Made by a program: the position numbers and the translations under genes. The notes under the pieces are model-generated. The model saw only the letters and a program-made list of their open reading frames with translations. It ran no database searches and had not been told where the DNA came from. This document shows, in pieces, positions 8,479 to 16,401 of a DNA stretch of 64,000 nt (position 1 is the first letter of the stretch; the number at the start of each line of letters is the position of its first letter). The stretch is from Paracoccaceae bacterium (GTDB lineage: Bacteria > Pseudomonadota > Alphaproteobacteria > Rhodobacterales > Rhodobacteraceae): contig JAQWSE010000001.1 in NCBI GenBank assembly GCA_029243395.1, positions 1 through 64,000 on the forward strand, given 5' to 3'.

Positions 8479-9782
8479 GCACCTGTACCGTAAGGTATGT
8501 TCTTTCCACCATAGCGGCGTACTCTTAAGTTACACTGTTCTGCATGTCCAACAAAACCTTCCAAAATACTGAGGCGCGACCCATATTCGCCCATTAAGGT
8601 GGCTGCTTCATCGGTTTCAATTTTTTGGTAGCTGTGAGTTTTAAGAAATTTTCCAACCCAAAGCCCGCCAGTATATCGCCCTGCTTTTTTGGTCGGGAGT
8701 GTATGATTAGTCCCTATGACCTTGTCTCCATTTGCAACATTTGTCCTTGCCCCCAAAAATAGAGCACCATAGGACTTCATATTTTCTAAATACCAGTCAT
8801 CTCTATCGGTCATAACCTGGACATGTTCATAGGCCATGCTATTCGCAACATTTAGCATTTCTTCATGGCTATCACATAAAATTACATCACCATAATCTCG
8901 CCAACTTGCACCAGCCGTTTCTGCTGTAGGTAGTATCTTTAAGATCCGTTCAACTTCAGCAAGTGTCTCAGTCGCCAATTTTCTGGAGTTAGTAATCATA
9001 CAAGCGGGTGAATCATATCCATGCTCCGCTTGACCCAACAAATCCGTTGCACATAGTTCAGCATCTACAGTCTGATCGACAATTAGCATTGTTTCTGTGG
9101 GTCCAGCAAAAAGATCAATTCCCACGCGCCCAAAAAGTTGTCTCTTGGCCTCCGCTACAAAAGCATTTCCAGGACCAACCAACATGTCAACAGGTTTGAT
9201 GGATTCGGTTCCTATAGCCATTGCCCCTACAGCTTGAATACCTCCAAGCATATAAATCTCATTAGCACCAGCAAGATGCATGGCCGCGATTATTGCTGGG
9301 TGAGGACCTTTTACAGAAGGAGGCGTACAAGCTATAATGCGAGGGACACCCGCCACCGCAGCGGTAAGAACTGACATGTTTGCAGCCGCTACCAACGGAA
9401 ATTTCCCTGCCGGAACATAACAACCTACAGATTGAACAGGCAAATTTTTATGGCCAAGTATGATTCCTGGAAGAGTTTCAACCTCTATATTTTCCATGCT
9501 TTTATGTTGTAATTCAGCAAAATTTCGAATTTGTTCTTGCGCAAATTTGATATCCTTCATGTCTTGGTCAGAAACTTTTTGCACTGCCGCTTGTATCTCG
9601 CTAAGCGTAAGTTGAAAATTCTTAGGGCAGCAGCCATCAAATTTTTTCGTGAGAGAACGTACAGCCTGATCCCCCTTTTCCTCTATGAGAGAAAGAGATT
9701 CTTCTACAGCAGAACGCACTCTGGATTCCTCTTTCGCTTTTTCAATTTCAGTTTTGCTGCTCTTCAAGATCTCTATTGCCAT
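8472..9782 (-). CDS. hpsN: Histidinol-dehydrogenase-family protein, probable sulfopropanediol dehydrogenase (HpsN-like)
   Basis: The 436-residue product has the full HisD scaffold: Zn ligands Gln251 and His254 (GQAEHG), Asp353 and His413, and the catalytic pair Glu319-His320 (YEHVQV). HisD from histidine operons oxidises histidinol. The paralogous HpsN oxidises (R)-2,3-dihydroxypropane-1-sulfonate to sulfolactate. No histidine gene is nearby, while xsc, pta, tauABC and soeABC are, and the segment TNHTLPTKKAGRYTGGLWVG fits the HpsN-like branch as I recall it. The HpsN role is therefore favoured by context. The later steps (sulfolactate dehydrogenase, SuyAB or sulfopyruvate decarboxylase) are not recognisable here. 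AAGGA precedes the ATG. A palindromic operator lies 22 bp upstream. Confidence 0.7.
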   Translation of the reverse strand: MAIEILKSSKTEIEKAKEESRVRSAVEESLSLIEEKGDQAVRSLTKKFDGCCPKNFQLTLSEIQAAVQKVSDQDMKDIKFAQEQIRNFAELQHKSMENIEVETLPGIILGHKNLPVQSVGCYVPAGKFPLVAAANMSVLTAAVAGVPRIIACTPPSVKGPHPAIIAAMHLAGANEIYMLGGIQAVGAMAIGTESIKPVDMLVGPGNAFVAEAKRQLFGRVGIDLFAGPTETMLIVDQTVDAELCATDLLGQAEHGYDSPACMITNSRKLATETLAEVERILKILPTAETAGASWRDYGDVILCDSHEEMLNVANSMAYEHVQVMTDRDDWYLENMKSYGALFLGARTNVANGDKVIGTNHTLPTKKAGRYTGGLWVGKFLKTHSYQKIETDEAATLMGEYGSRLSILEGFVGHAEQCNLRVRRYGGKNIPYGTGAK

Positions 9783-9803
9783 TTAAATGTCCTTATTTTT
9801 GCT

Positions 9804-9817
9804 TGACCTTTTGGTCA
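9804..9817. promoter_or_regulatory. Palindromic operator candidate, TetR-like TGACC-N4-GGTCA
   Basis: TGACC (9804-9808) and GGTCA (9813-9817) form a perfect dyad around four bases. It sits about 22 bp upstream of the HpsN-like start codon and just 5' of its Shine-Dalgarno. TGACC/GGTCA dyads with a short spacer are typical of TetR-family operators, and the position would block transcription. No TetR gene is in the window. Confidence 0.45.
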
Positions 9818-9922
9818 GTATCAATGGTGTTAATTCTTAAACTCAAATTAAATAATGTTCCTAATCTATAAAGAAAGATTTTAATATGACTTTGAATCCT
9901 AGGCTAATTCCTATCCGTATTT

Positions 9923-9976
9923 GAGGAAAATTATGTGATTATGCAGAGCTAAAGCTTTTCCTCCTGGATTTTCCTC
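9923..9976. repeat. Inverted repeat with repeated GAGGAAAA elements between the GMC and HpsN-like genes
   Basis: GAGGAAAAT (9923-9931) is complementary to ATTTTCCTC (9968-9976), and a further TTTTCCTC lies at 9956-9963. The structure falls just downstream of the GMC dehydrogenase stop, between it and the HpsN-like gene. It could fold in the mRNA as a 3'-end stabiliser or weak terminator. There is no T-tract. Confidence 0.3.
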
Positions 9977-9977
9977 G

Positions 9978-11582
9978 TCAAGTCACTTCTGTGTCTTCAA
10001 GTATTAAATCTGAAGCTTTCTCTCCAATCATAATAGTCGGAGCATTTGTATTACCTGAAGTAATTCTAGGCATTATTGATGCATCAACAACCCTTAAAGC
10101 ATCTACACCATGAACTTTTAGCCTATGGTTAACGACAGATAATTTATCAGAACCCATTTTACAGGTTCCTACTGGATGATAAATTGTTACTGCACTGCTT
10201 CTAATCCATTCCAAGATACTATTTCTCCCACTTTTCAGATGAGCCACTCCTGGAGAATACATATCCTCTATTGAACTTCGTAATGGCTCCGTCGAAGCTA
10301 TCTTAATTGCTATCTCTACCCCTCTAATTATTGTTTCAATATCAACATTATCAGTGAGATAACGTGGGAAAATCTTAGGGTGGTCAAAAATACTTGCTGA
10401 TTTCAACTTAATGAACCCAGTGCTTTGCGGACGTAATTGCGTTACTGACGTAGTAAAAGCAGAAAAACGGTGTGTTCCCTGGGTGGGGTCATCACTACTA
10501 AATGGCTGAATATGAAATTGAATATCTGGCCTACTTACACTTGGCAAAGTTTTCAAGAAACCCACTCCAAGGCTTGCGGCCATACTCATAGGTCCTGCTC
10601 GGTTAACAATATATTGAAATAACATCGTCATTCTTCTCAACATACTTTTGGATTCAGTATTGATTGTTGGCAAATTAGTCCTAAAGACTGGCCTAGCTTG
10701 AAGGTGATCTTGAAGATTCTTACCAACACCAGGTAAATTCTCAAAAATTTTTATGTTATTCCGTTTCAATTCTGAAGCATCACCTATTCCAGACAACATT
10801 AGAATTTGAGGTGATCCAATTGCCCCAGCAGAAATTATTACTTCACTATTGGCAAAGATCTTTGATAAATTCCCATTGCGAATTATCTCTACTCCTAAGG
10901 CCTTTTTCCCGGATATCAGTATCTTTGATGCCACAGTATTCTTCAGGACAGTCAAGTTTCGTCTATTCTTTACAGGTTTTAGATATGCGTCTGCTGAACT
11001 ACACCTGAAGCCATCCCTAATAGTTAATTGAAAATGTCCAATACCTTCTTGTTTGTCATTATAGTCTGGGTTCCGAACATAACCAAGATTTTCAGATGAT
11101 TCCAACCATTGATTAACCACTTCCCTCCTGAAATAAGTTTCTTCTATATTTAATGGTCCATTATGACCTCTGACATTTCCTGGATCATCCCCTTTCCATT
11201 TTTCAAGCTTTTTGAAATAGGGAAGAACATCTTTCCATGACCAGCCCCAATTGCCTTCCTTAAATGCCCAATAATCAAAGTCCTCCTGCTGGCCTCTCAC
11301 ATACAATAATCCATTTATTGAACTAGATCCTCCAATTACTTTCCCGCGAGGCCATGATAGAACTCTGTCATTAAGTTCCTTTTCTGGTTCAGTTTTGTAA
11401 CACCAGTCTGTGCGTGGGTTATTCATCGTACGGAAATACCCGATAGGTATATGTATCCACGGGCTACTATTATTTCCACCAGCTTCTATCAAAGCTACAG
11501 TGTATCGATTATTTTCTGAAAGACGGTTAGCTAAAACACAACCAGCAGAGCCAGCCCCTACTATTATAAAGTCAAAACGCAA
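9978..11582 (-). CDS. GMC-family FAD-dependent alcohol dehydrogenase, candidate isethionate dehydrogenase (IseJ-like)
   Basis: The 534-residue flavoprotein opens with FIIVGAGSAGC (FAD Rossmann motif), has the GMC signature region KVIGGSSSINGLLYVRG, and ends with the catalytic YHPVGTCKMG histidine and the SGNTNAPTIMIGEKA block. It follows pta by 5 bp and is co-oriented with xsc. Known biochemistry: isethionate dehydrogenase IseJ is a GMC flavoprotein that makes sulfoacetaldehyde, the substrate of Xsc. Placement next to xsc makes that role the best inference, although choline or other alcohol oxidation by a GMC enzyme cannot be excluded from sequence. Confidence 0.75.
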   Translation of the reverse strand: MRFDFIIVGAGSAGCVLANRLSENNRYTVALIEAGGNNSSPWIHIPIGYFRTMNNPRTDWCYKTEPEKELNDRVLSWPRGKVIGGSSSINGLLYVRGQQEDFDYWAFKEGNWGWSWKDVLPYFKKLEKWKGDDPGNVRGHNGPLNIEETYFRREVVNQWLESSENLGYVRNPDYNDKQEGIGHFQLTIRDGFRCSSADAYLKPVKNRRNLTVLKNTVASKILISGKKALGVEIIRNGNLSKIFANSEVIISAGAIGSPQILMLSGIGDASELKRNNIKIFENLPGVGKNLQDHLQARPVFRTNLPTINTESKSMLRRMTMLFQYIVNRAGPMSMAASLGVGFLKTLPSVSRPDIQFHIQPFSSDDPTQGTHRFSAFTTSVTQLRPQSTGFIKLKSASIFDHPKIFPRYLTDNVDIETIIRGVEIAIKIASTEPLRSSIEDMYSPGVAHLKSGRNSILEWIRSSAVTIYHPVGTCKMGSDKLSVVNHRLKVHGVDALRVVDASIMPRITSGNTNAPTIMIGEKASDLILEDTEVT

Positions 11583-11587
11583 CTTCT

Positions 11588-12523
11588 CTAACTCTGGCTA
11601 ATCGAAGCCAGGGCAATTGAGGCCAGCCTAGCAGCAGGTGGATCAGCTCGGCTAGTTAAAATAAGAGGCACTTTTGCACCAGTAACAAGTCCAGCAGCAC
11701 AGCCTGCCCCCAAATACACAAGTGATTTAAACAGCGTATTTCCAGACACTATATCCGGGACTATCACTCCATTTGCCTTACCACTCACTTTATCATTGGT
11801 TAATCCTTTTATCCTGGCTGCCTGATTTGAAAGGATTATATCCAACGCTAATGGGCCAGAAAAGTCTGCTTCACTGATATTTTCTTTGCTCCAATCGCAA
11901 AGAACTTTGGCTTCTACGGTAGAAGGCATGCTCTCCATTATGCTTTCACTTGCAGATAAAAAAGCAACTTTAGGTCTAGCAATTCCCAACTTCCTTAGCA
12001 AGTCAACAACAATGGTTGTAGCCTTTTTCTTTGATTTTTCACTCAACACTATATTTACAGCGGCATCAGATATCATTAGTCCGTCACCGCCATCGGGAGG
12101 GGTTATGTAAAAAATGTGAATAAGCCGATTTGGTGTTCTAATTTTGTTTTTAGAGGTTATTACTGCCTTAATAAATACGTCCGAATGAACATTACCTTTC
12201 ATAAGAATTTCAGTTTCCCCAGCTCCACACAAAGTTGCTGCTATATTAGCACTCTCTTTCTCACTGTCTGAGTGCACTAAATTAAAGTCATTTATGTTCC
12301 AATCTAACCCTTTTGCATGATCAACAATTTCATTTTTTTGACCCACAAATACCGGTATCATGATTTTTTCTTCAAATGCTCTCTTTGCAGAAGCCATGAC
12401 AATTTCACTTCCAGCGCCGGCAATAGCCACTCTAGGTAATTTCTTAACCTTTCTAGCCTCAATTATCAGGCTTGGAGGACATATGATTTTATCTAAGGGC
12501 TGAAGAAATGATTTTATTGCCAT
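11588..12523 (-). CDS. pta: Phosphate acetyltransferase, Pta/Ptb family
   Basis: The 311-residue protein matches the phosphate acetyl/butyryl-transferase fold: AIAGAGSEIVMASAKRA near the N-terminus, the segment LMKGNVHSD, the motif ISDAAVNI, and a C-terminal GAGCAAGLVTGAKVPLILTSR block. It lies 33 bp downstream of xsc on the same strand. Pta converts the acetyl phosphate released by Xsc into acetyl-CoA, and xsc-pta linkage is common in taurine and isethionate degraders. A phosphate butyryltransferase would look similar, but the xsc context decides it. It acts in the cytoplasm. Confidence 0.85.
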   Translation of the reverse strand: MAIKSFLQPLDKIICPPSLIIEARKVKKLPRVAIAGAGSEIVMASAKRAFEEKIMIPVFVGQKNEIVDHAKGLDWNINDFNLVHSDSEKESANIAATLCGAGETEILMKGNVHSDVFIKAVITSKNKIRTPNRLIHIFYITPPDGGDGLMISDAAVNIVLSEKSKKKATTIVVDLLRKLGIARPKVAFLSASESIMESMPSTVEAKVLCDWSKENISEADFSGPLALDIILSNQAARIKGLTNDKVSGKANGVIVPDIVSGNTLFKSLVYLGAGCAAGLVTGAKVPLILTSRADPPAARLASIALASISQS

Positions 12524-12556
12524 CTTTTGCCTTTCAGAATATTCTGTTTTAAGAGC

Positions 12557-14338
12557 TTAGACGTGCCGATGTTTTATCATGTCTGAATTTGTCACACCCA
12601 ATACCTCAACAGGTTTTTTCCTTGCATCTCGGCGAAAAGGTTCTCCAAGTTCTTGATTTAGCAAAACTTCCAGGAAAGTCGTTTCTTTGCTTGTCATTTG
12701 ATTTTCTATTGCTTCAGCAAGTTTATCTTTTAATTCATTCATGGAGCAAATCTGTACGCCATTTAAGCCACATGCCTGCGCTATTTTTGCATAGGAGACA
12801 TTATCTGCCAACTCTGTACCAACAAAGTTATCATCAAACCACAAAGTGGTATTTCTTTTCTCAGCTCCCCACTGATAGTTTCTAAAAATGACCATAGTTA
12901 TTGGAGGCCACCCCTCTCGACCTATGGCAGTCATTTCATTCATTGAAATACCAAAAGCTCCATCTCCAGCAAAACCTACTACTGGTGAATTTGGCTTACC
13001 TATTTTTGCTCCAATTATAGAAGGAAATCCATACCCACAAGGGCCAAAAAGACCAGGTGCCAAATATTTACGACCTTCCTCAAATGTCGGATAAGCATTT
13101 CCTATCGCACAGTTATTTCCAATATCTGAAGATATTATTGCTTCCTTTGGTAATGATGATTGTATAGCCCTCCAAGCCATTCTCGGTGACATCTTTTTTG
13201 GTTCGCGATTGCGAGCCCTTTCATTCCAATTTGTTCCAGGATCATCCTCTTCATGGTCAAGTGATGTGAGTTCTTGAAGCCATGAAGATTTAGTCGTTGA
13301 GATGAAAGCTTTTCTTTCAGCTCTACCCACATTTCCTGCATTACTTCCAAGTTTTTTTCCTAATGCCTTAGCTACTTTTCTTGCATCACCTATTATTCCA
13401 ACGGTAACCTTTTTTGTTAAGCCTATCCTACTTCCATTGAGATCAACTTGGATGATTTTGGCGTCCTCAGGCCAGTAATCAATACCATACCCGGGTAAAG
13501 TCGAGAACGGATTTAACCTTGTACCTAAGGCAAGTACAACGTCAGCTTTCTTGATTAGTTTCATGGCCGCTTTTGAACCATTATATCCGAGCGGGCCACA
13601 GTGAAGGGGATGACTTCCAGGAAATGCATCATTATGCTGATAACCGCAACAAACTGGCGCATCCAATATTTCAGCTAATTCCCTAGTTTCCTCAATCGCA
13701 TTGCTTAAAACGACACCACCCCCACTTAGAATTACTGGGAATTTAGCGTTACTTAATAATTCTGCGGCCTCTGCTACGGCTCTTTCTCCACCAGACGGCG
13801 GTTCAAAATTAATGATTTCAGGTACCGTTATGTCAACAACTTGAGTCCAATAATCACGCGGTATATTTATCTGAGCAGGCGCAGATGCTCTTTTTGCTTC
13901 AAGAATTACTCTATTAAGAGTTTCAGCTACTCTTGAAGGATCCTTAACTTCTTCCTGATAACAAACCATATCCTTAAATAAAGCCATTTGTTCTACTTCT
14001 TGAAAACCTCCCTGACCTATAGTCTTATTTGCGGCTTGCGGGGTAACCAAAAGTAGAGGGGTATGATTCCAATATGCTGTTTTAACGGGTGTCACAAAAT
14101 TTGTAATTCCAGGGCCATTTTGCGCCACCATCATTGACATTTCACCCGTTGATCTGGTGTATCCATCAGCCATCATGCCAGCATTACATTCGTGTGCAGC
14201 ATCCCAGAAGGTAATACCCGCCTTTGGAAACAGGTCGGAAATAGGCATCATTGCTGACCCAATTATCCCGAAAGCATGCTGTATTCCATGTTTCTGAAGT
14301 ACTTTGATAAAGGCTTCCTCAGTGGTCATTTTTGTCAT
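12557..14338 (-). CDS. xsc: Sulfoacetaldehyde acetyltransferase
   Basis: This 593-residue ThDP enzyme has the usual length of Xsc. The N-terminal domain carries the ThDP-activating Glu50 in AAHECNAGMMADGY. The C-terminal third has the ThDP/Mg motif GDGAFGISMNEM ending at FRNYQWGAEKRN. These regions fit Xsc better than acetolactate synthase: the FIIGSAMMPISDLF-type N-terminus and the QWGAEKRNTTLW block are Xsc features as I know the family. Reaction: sulfoacetaldehyde plus phosphate gives sulfite and acetyl phosphate. AAGGAAAA precedes the ATG. It heads a xsc-pta-GMC operon divergent from tauABC. Its sulfite product would be handled by soeABC downstream. Confidence 0.92.
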   Translation of the reverse strand: MTKMTTEEAFIKVLQKHGIQHAFGIIGSAMMPISDLFPKAGITFWDAAHECNAGMMADGYTRSTGEMSMMVAQNGPGITNFVTPVKTAYWNHTPLLLVTPQAANKTIGQGGFQEVEQMALFKDMVCYQEEVKDPSRVAETLNRVILEAKRASAPAQINIPRDYWTQVVDITVPEIINFEPPSGGERAVAEAAELLSNAKFPVILSGGGVVLSNAIEETRELAEILDAPVCCGYQHNDAFPGSHPLHCGPLGYNGSKAAMKLIKKADVVLALGTRLNPFSTLPGYGIDYWPEDAKIIQVDLNGSRIGLTKKVTVGIIGDARKVAKALGKKLGSNAGNVGRAERKAFISTTKSSWLQELTSLDHEEDDPGTNWNERARNREPKKMSPRMAWRAIQSSLPKEAIISSDIGNNCAIGNAYPTFEEGRKYLAPGLFGPCGYGFPSIIGAKIGKPNSPVVGFAGDGAFGISMNEMTAIGREGWPPITMVIFRNYQWGAEKRNTTLWFDDNFVGTELADNVSYAKIAQACGLNGVQICSMNELKDKLAEAIENQMTSKETTFLEVLLNQELGEPFRRDARKKPVEVLGVTNSDMIKHRHV

Positions 14339-14532
14339 TCAATTTTCCTTATTACAATGCTATTACCGATGCAAAATAATTACATTAACTGCTATAAGTC
14401 CAGACTATTTATGGATTTGTTCAAGGTAAAGCTAATTTTTTTAAATAAAACCCTAGTTTACTTTGCAATGACGTGATAAATGTTAGGGCTTGGACAATAC
14501 CAAAACTAGATTTTTTCAGAGGGAGTGTATTA
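14339..14532. promoter_or_regulatory. Divergent control region between xsc and tauA
   Basis: This 194-bp region separates the divergent xsc-pta-GMC and tauABC units and must hold both promoters. It is AT-rich. I could not assign -35/-10 pairs with confidence and found no long dyad. A shared regulator site is expected from the layout but is not visible by eye. Confidence 0.5.
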
Positions 14533-15504
14533 ATGAAAAAATATTTAAAAAATATGGTGGCAGCTTCTGTAAGTGCTTGCACCTTAGGAATTGGAACCAT
14601 TGTGAGTGCGGCAGATTCTGTAAATGTTGCTTTTTTCCTGGAATGGGGAACTCCTAATCAAATATCAAAAGTCGACAAAGTTTACGACGACGCTATGGGC
14701 GTAGATGTTAATTGGACAGACTTCTCAACTGGAGTTCAAATGACAGAAGCTATGCTAGCAGGAGATATTGATATTGCATATTCGCAGGGACTGGCACCTT
14801 TTGTGACAGCCATTCAGCAAGGTCATCCTTTAAAAATGGTTGCCGTTGCTATGGTTTATGAAGCCAATGATTGTTTCATAAAAAACGGCCTAGGAATAGA
14901 CTCATCAAATGCTTCAGAATTAGAAGGAAAAACAGTAGCCGTACCAATAAATACTATGGCTGACTTTGCATTTAAAAGCTATATGAATGCCCTGAATGTA
15001 GACATGTCAACTATGACTATTGTTGATCAAGCTCCGCCAGATGGAGCTAAATCTCTTGCTGATGGAGCAGTAGACATGGCTTGTATCTTTGGAGGTAATT
15101 CGTCAAAAGAAGCTGGTGAGGTAGGCACACCAATAATGACCTCCCAACAAAAAATCGACGCAGGAATAGGTTCCTTTGATGTGATTTCTGTTACTGAAAA
15201 GTTTGCAACTGAAAATCCTGACCTTCTCAAGACCTTTCTCGATATCACAGATGAAGCAAATGCAGCTTGGAAAGCAACCGATGCACAATTGAAAAAAGTT
15301 GCGGCTGATGCAGGCATGAGTGTTCCTGATGTTAAAAGTCAGATGGCTGGAATGATATTCATGTCAGAGCAGGAGCAATTGGATAAATACTTTGGAAAAA
15401 ACGGTATTGCAGCAAGTGCAGCAGCCGCTCTGGGTACTTTGTTCTCTGACTCATCAGATGGAATCACGATTGCCAAAACAATAGATGGTTCGTTTTTAGA
15501 CTAA
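14533..15504 (+). CDS. tauA: Taurine-type ABC transporter substrate-binding protein
   Basis: I start the gene at the ATG at 14533, preceded by AGAGGGAG at about 7 nt, not at the upstream GTG at 14473. This gives a clean Sec signal (MKKYLKNMVAAS... to ...IVSAADS) and a 323-residue protein. The mature part is a TauA/SsuA-type periplasmic binding fold: FFLEWGTPNQ, then MLAGDIDIAYSQGLAPFVTAI and GKTVAVPINTMADFAF. It is followed by tauB and tauC and is divergent from xsc. The ligand is a small sulfonate by context. Taurine is the default for the family, but isethionate is possible because no taurine-deaminating gene is present here. A perfect hairpin follows the stop codon. Confidence 0.85.
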   Translation: MKKYLKNMVAASVSACTLGIGTIVSAADSVNVAFFLEWGTPNQISKVDKVYDDAMGVDVNWTDFSTGVQMTEAMLAGDIDIAYSQGLAPFVTAIQQGHPLKMVAVAMVYEANDCFIKNGLGIDSSNASELEGKTVAVPINTMADFAFKSYMNALNVDMSTMTIVDQAPPDGAKSLADGAVDMACIFGGNSSKEAGEVGTPIMTSQQKIDAGIGSFDVISVTEKFATENPDLLKTFLDITDEANAAWKATDAQLKKVAADAGMSVPDVKSQMAGMIFMSEQEQLDKYFGKNGIAASAAAALGTLFSDSSDGITIAKTIDGSFLD

Positions 15505-15524
15505 AGTTCTGAAGACTTAATAAT

Positions 15525-15558
15525 TTTAGGCAAGGCTATCTCATTAGCCTTGCCTAAA
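15525..15558 (+). terminator. Perfect 14-bp hairpin between tauA and tauB
   Basis: TTTAGGCAAGGCTA (15525-15538) pairs perfectly with TAGCCTTGCCTAAA (15545-15558) around a 6-nt loop. It starts 20 nt after the tauA stop and ends 45 nt before tauB. There is no strong T-tract, so partial termination or protection of the tauA mRNA 3' end is more likely than full termination. Either would give more binding protein than TauBC. Confidence 0.75.
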
Positions 15559-15603
15559 TGAAGTTTATTAATACATTTAAATCAGATCCACTGGTAAAGC
15601 GAT

Positions 15604-16401
15604 ATGTCAGATCTTGTATGCGAAAATCTAAGCATGACATTTGCGAATCCGCAAACTGGTGTAAAGATTGAAGCACTAAAAGATATTAATTTCTCACTTA
15701 AAAGAGGAGAGCTACTTTCTGTCTTGGGACCTTCAGGTTGCGGGAAGACCACACTACTCAACATGATAGCTGGATTTCTTAACCCAACAGCTGGTAAAAT
15801 GTCGCTGGGTGGGAATTTAATTGAAGGTCCTGGCGTAGAAAGAGGTATGGTATTTCAGCAAGGTGCCTTATTCGAATGGCTTACTGTATCAAAAAATGTA
15901 GATTTCGGATTAAGGATGAAAAAAACACCTGAATCTGAAAGCAGCAAACTTGTAGAAAAATGGTTAGATATTGTCGGCCTGCAAGGCTTTGGAGATACTC
16001 CAACCTACCAACTTTCGGGAGGAATGCAACAGCGTGTGGCCCTTGCTCGATGCCTTGTAAATGGTCCAGATGTTATTTTGATGGATGAACCTTTAGGAGC
16101 CTTGGATGCGCTTACACGAGAAAAAATGCAGTCCTTAATATTGAAATTATGGAAAGAAACTGGGAAAACTATAATCATTATTACGCATTCCGTTGAAGAG
16201 GCCCTACTTCTTGGAGAACGTCTTTTTGTCATGGCTCCTCGACCAGGAAGGATACATAAAGAATATAACCTTCCTTTTGCTGGGAAAGGCTTAACAAAAT
16301 CTTTGAGAGATATAAAACATGACAGTTATTTTGGCGAAGTGCGAGAAGAAATTCTCACAATGATCTGGGATATGGAAGAGGAGATAATGGGCGGTGTTTA
16401 G
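15604..16401 (+). CDS. tauB: Taurine-type ABC transporter ATP-binding protein
   Basis: The 265-residue ATPase has Walker A GPSGCGKTT near residue 42, the ABC signature LSGGMQQRVALARC, Walker B VILMDEPLGALD, and the switch histidine in IITHSVEEAL. This is the nitrate/sulfonate/taurine (TauB/SsuB) subclass. It overlaps tauC by 8 bp, so the two are translationally coupled. It energises import by TauAC at the inner face of the cytoplasmic membrane. Confidence 0.9.
   Translation: MSDLVCENLSMTFANPQTGVKIEALKDINFSLKRGELLSVLGPSGCGKTTLLNMIAGFLNPTAGKMSLGGNLIEGPGVERGMVFQQGALFEWLTVSKNVDFGLRMKKTPESESSKLVEKWLDIVGLQGFGDTPTYQLSGGMQQRVALARCLVNGPDVILMDEPLGALDALTREKMQSLILKLWKETGKTIIIITHSVEEALLLGERLFVMAPRPGRIHKEYNLPFAGKGLTKSLRDIKHDSYFGEVREEILTMIWDMEEEIMGGV

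Noticed and set aside
8472-9782. Annotating the dehydrogenase as housekeeping histidinol dehydrogenase (hisD)
   Set aside because: No other histidine gene nearby and a sulfonate context; the residues alone cannot separate the two roles, so the call is hedged.
12557-14338. Calling the ThDP enzyme acetolactate synthase
   Set aside because: Length, N-terminal motif style and pta neighbour fit Xsc, and no ilvN small subunit follows.
14473-14532. Upstream GTG start for tauA
   Set aside because: The added residues precede a clear signal peptide that starts at ATG 14533 with AGAGGGAG in front.
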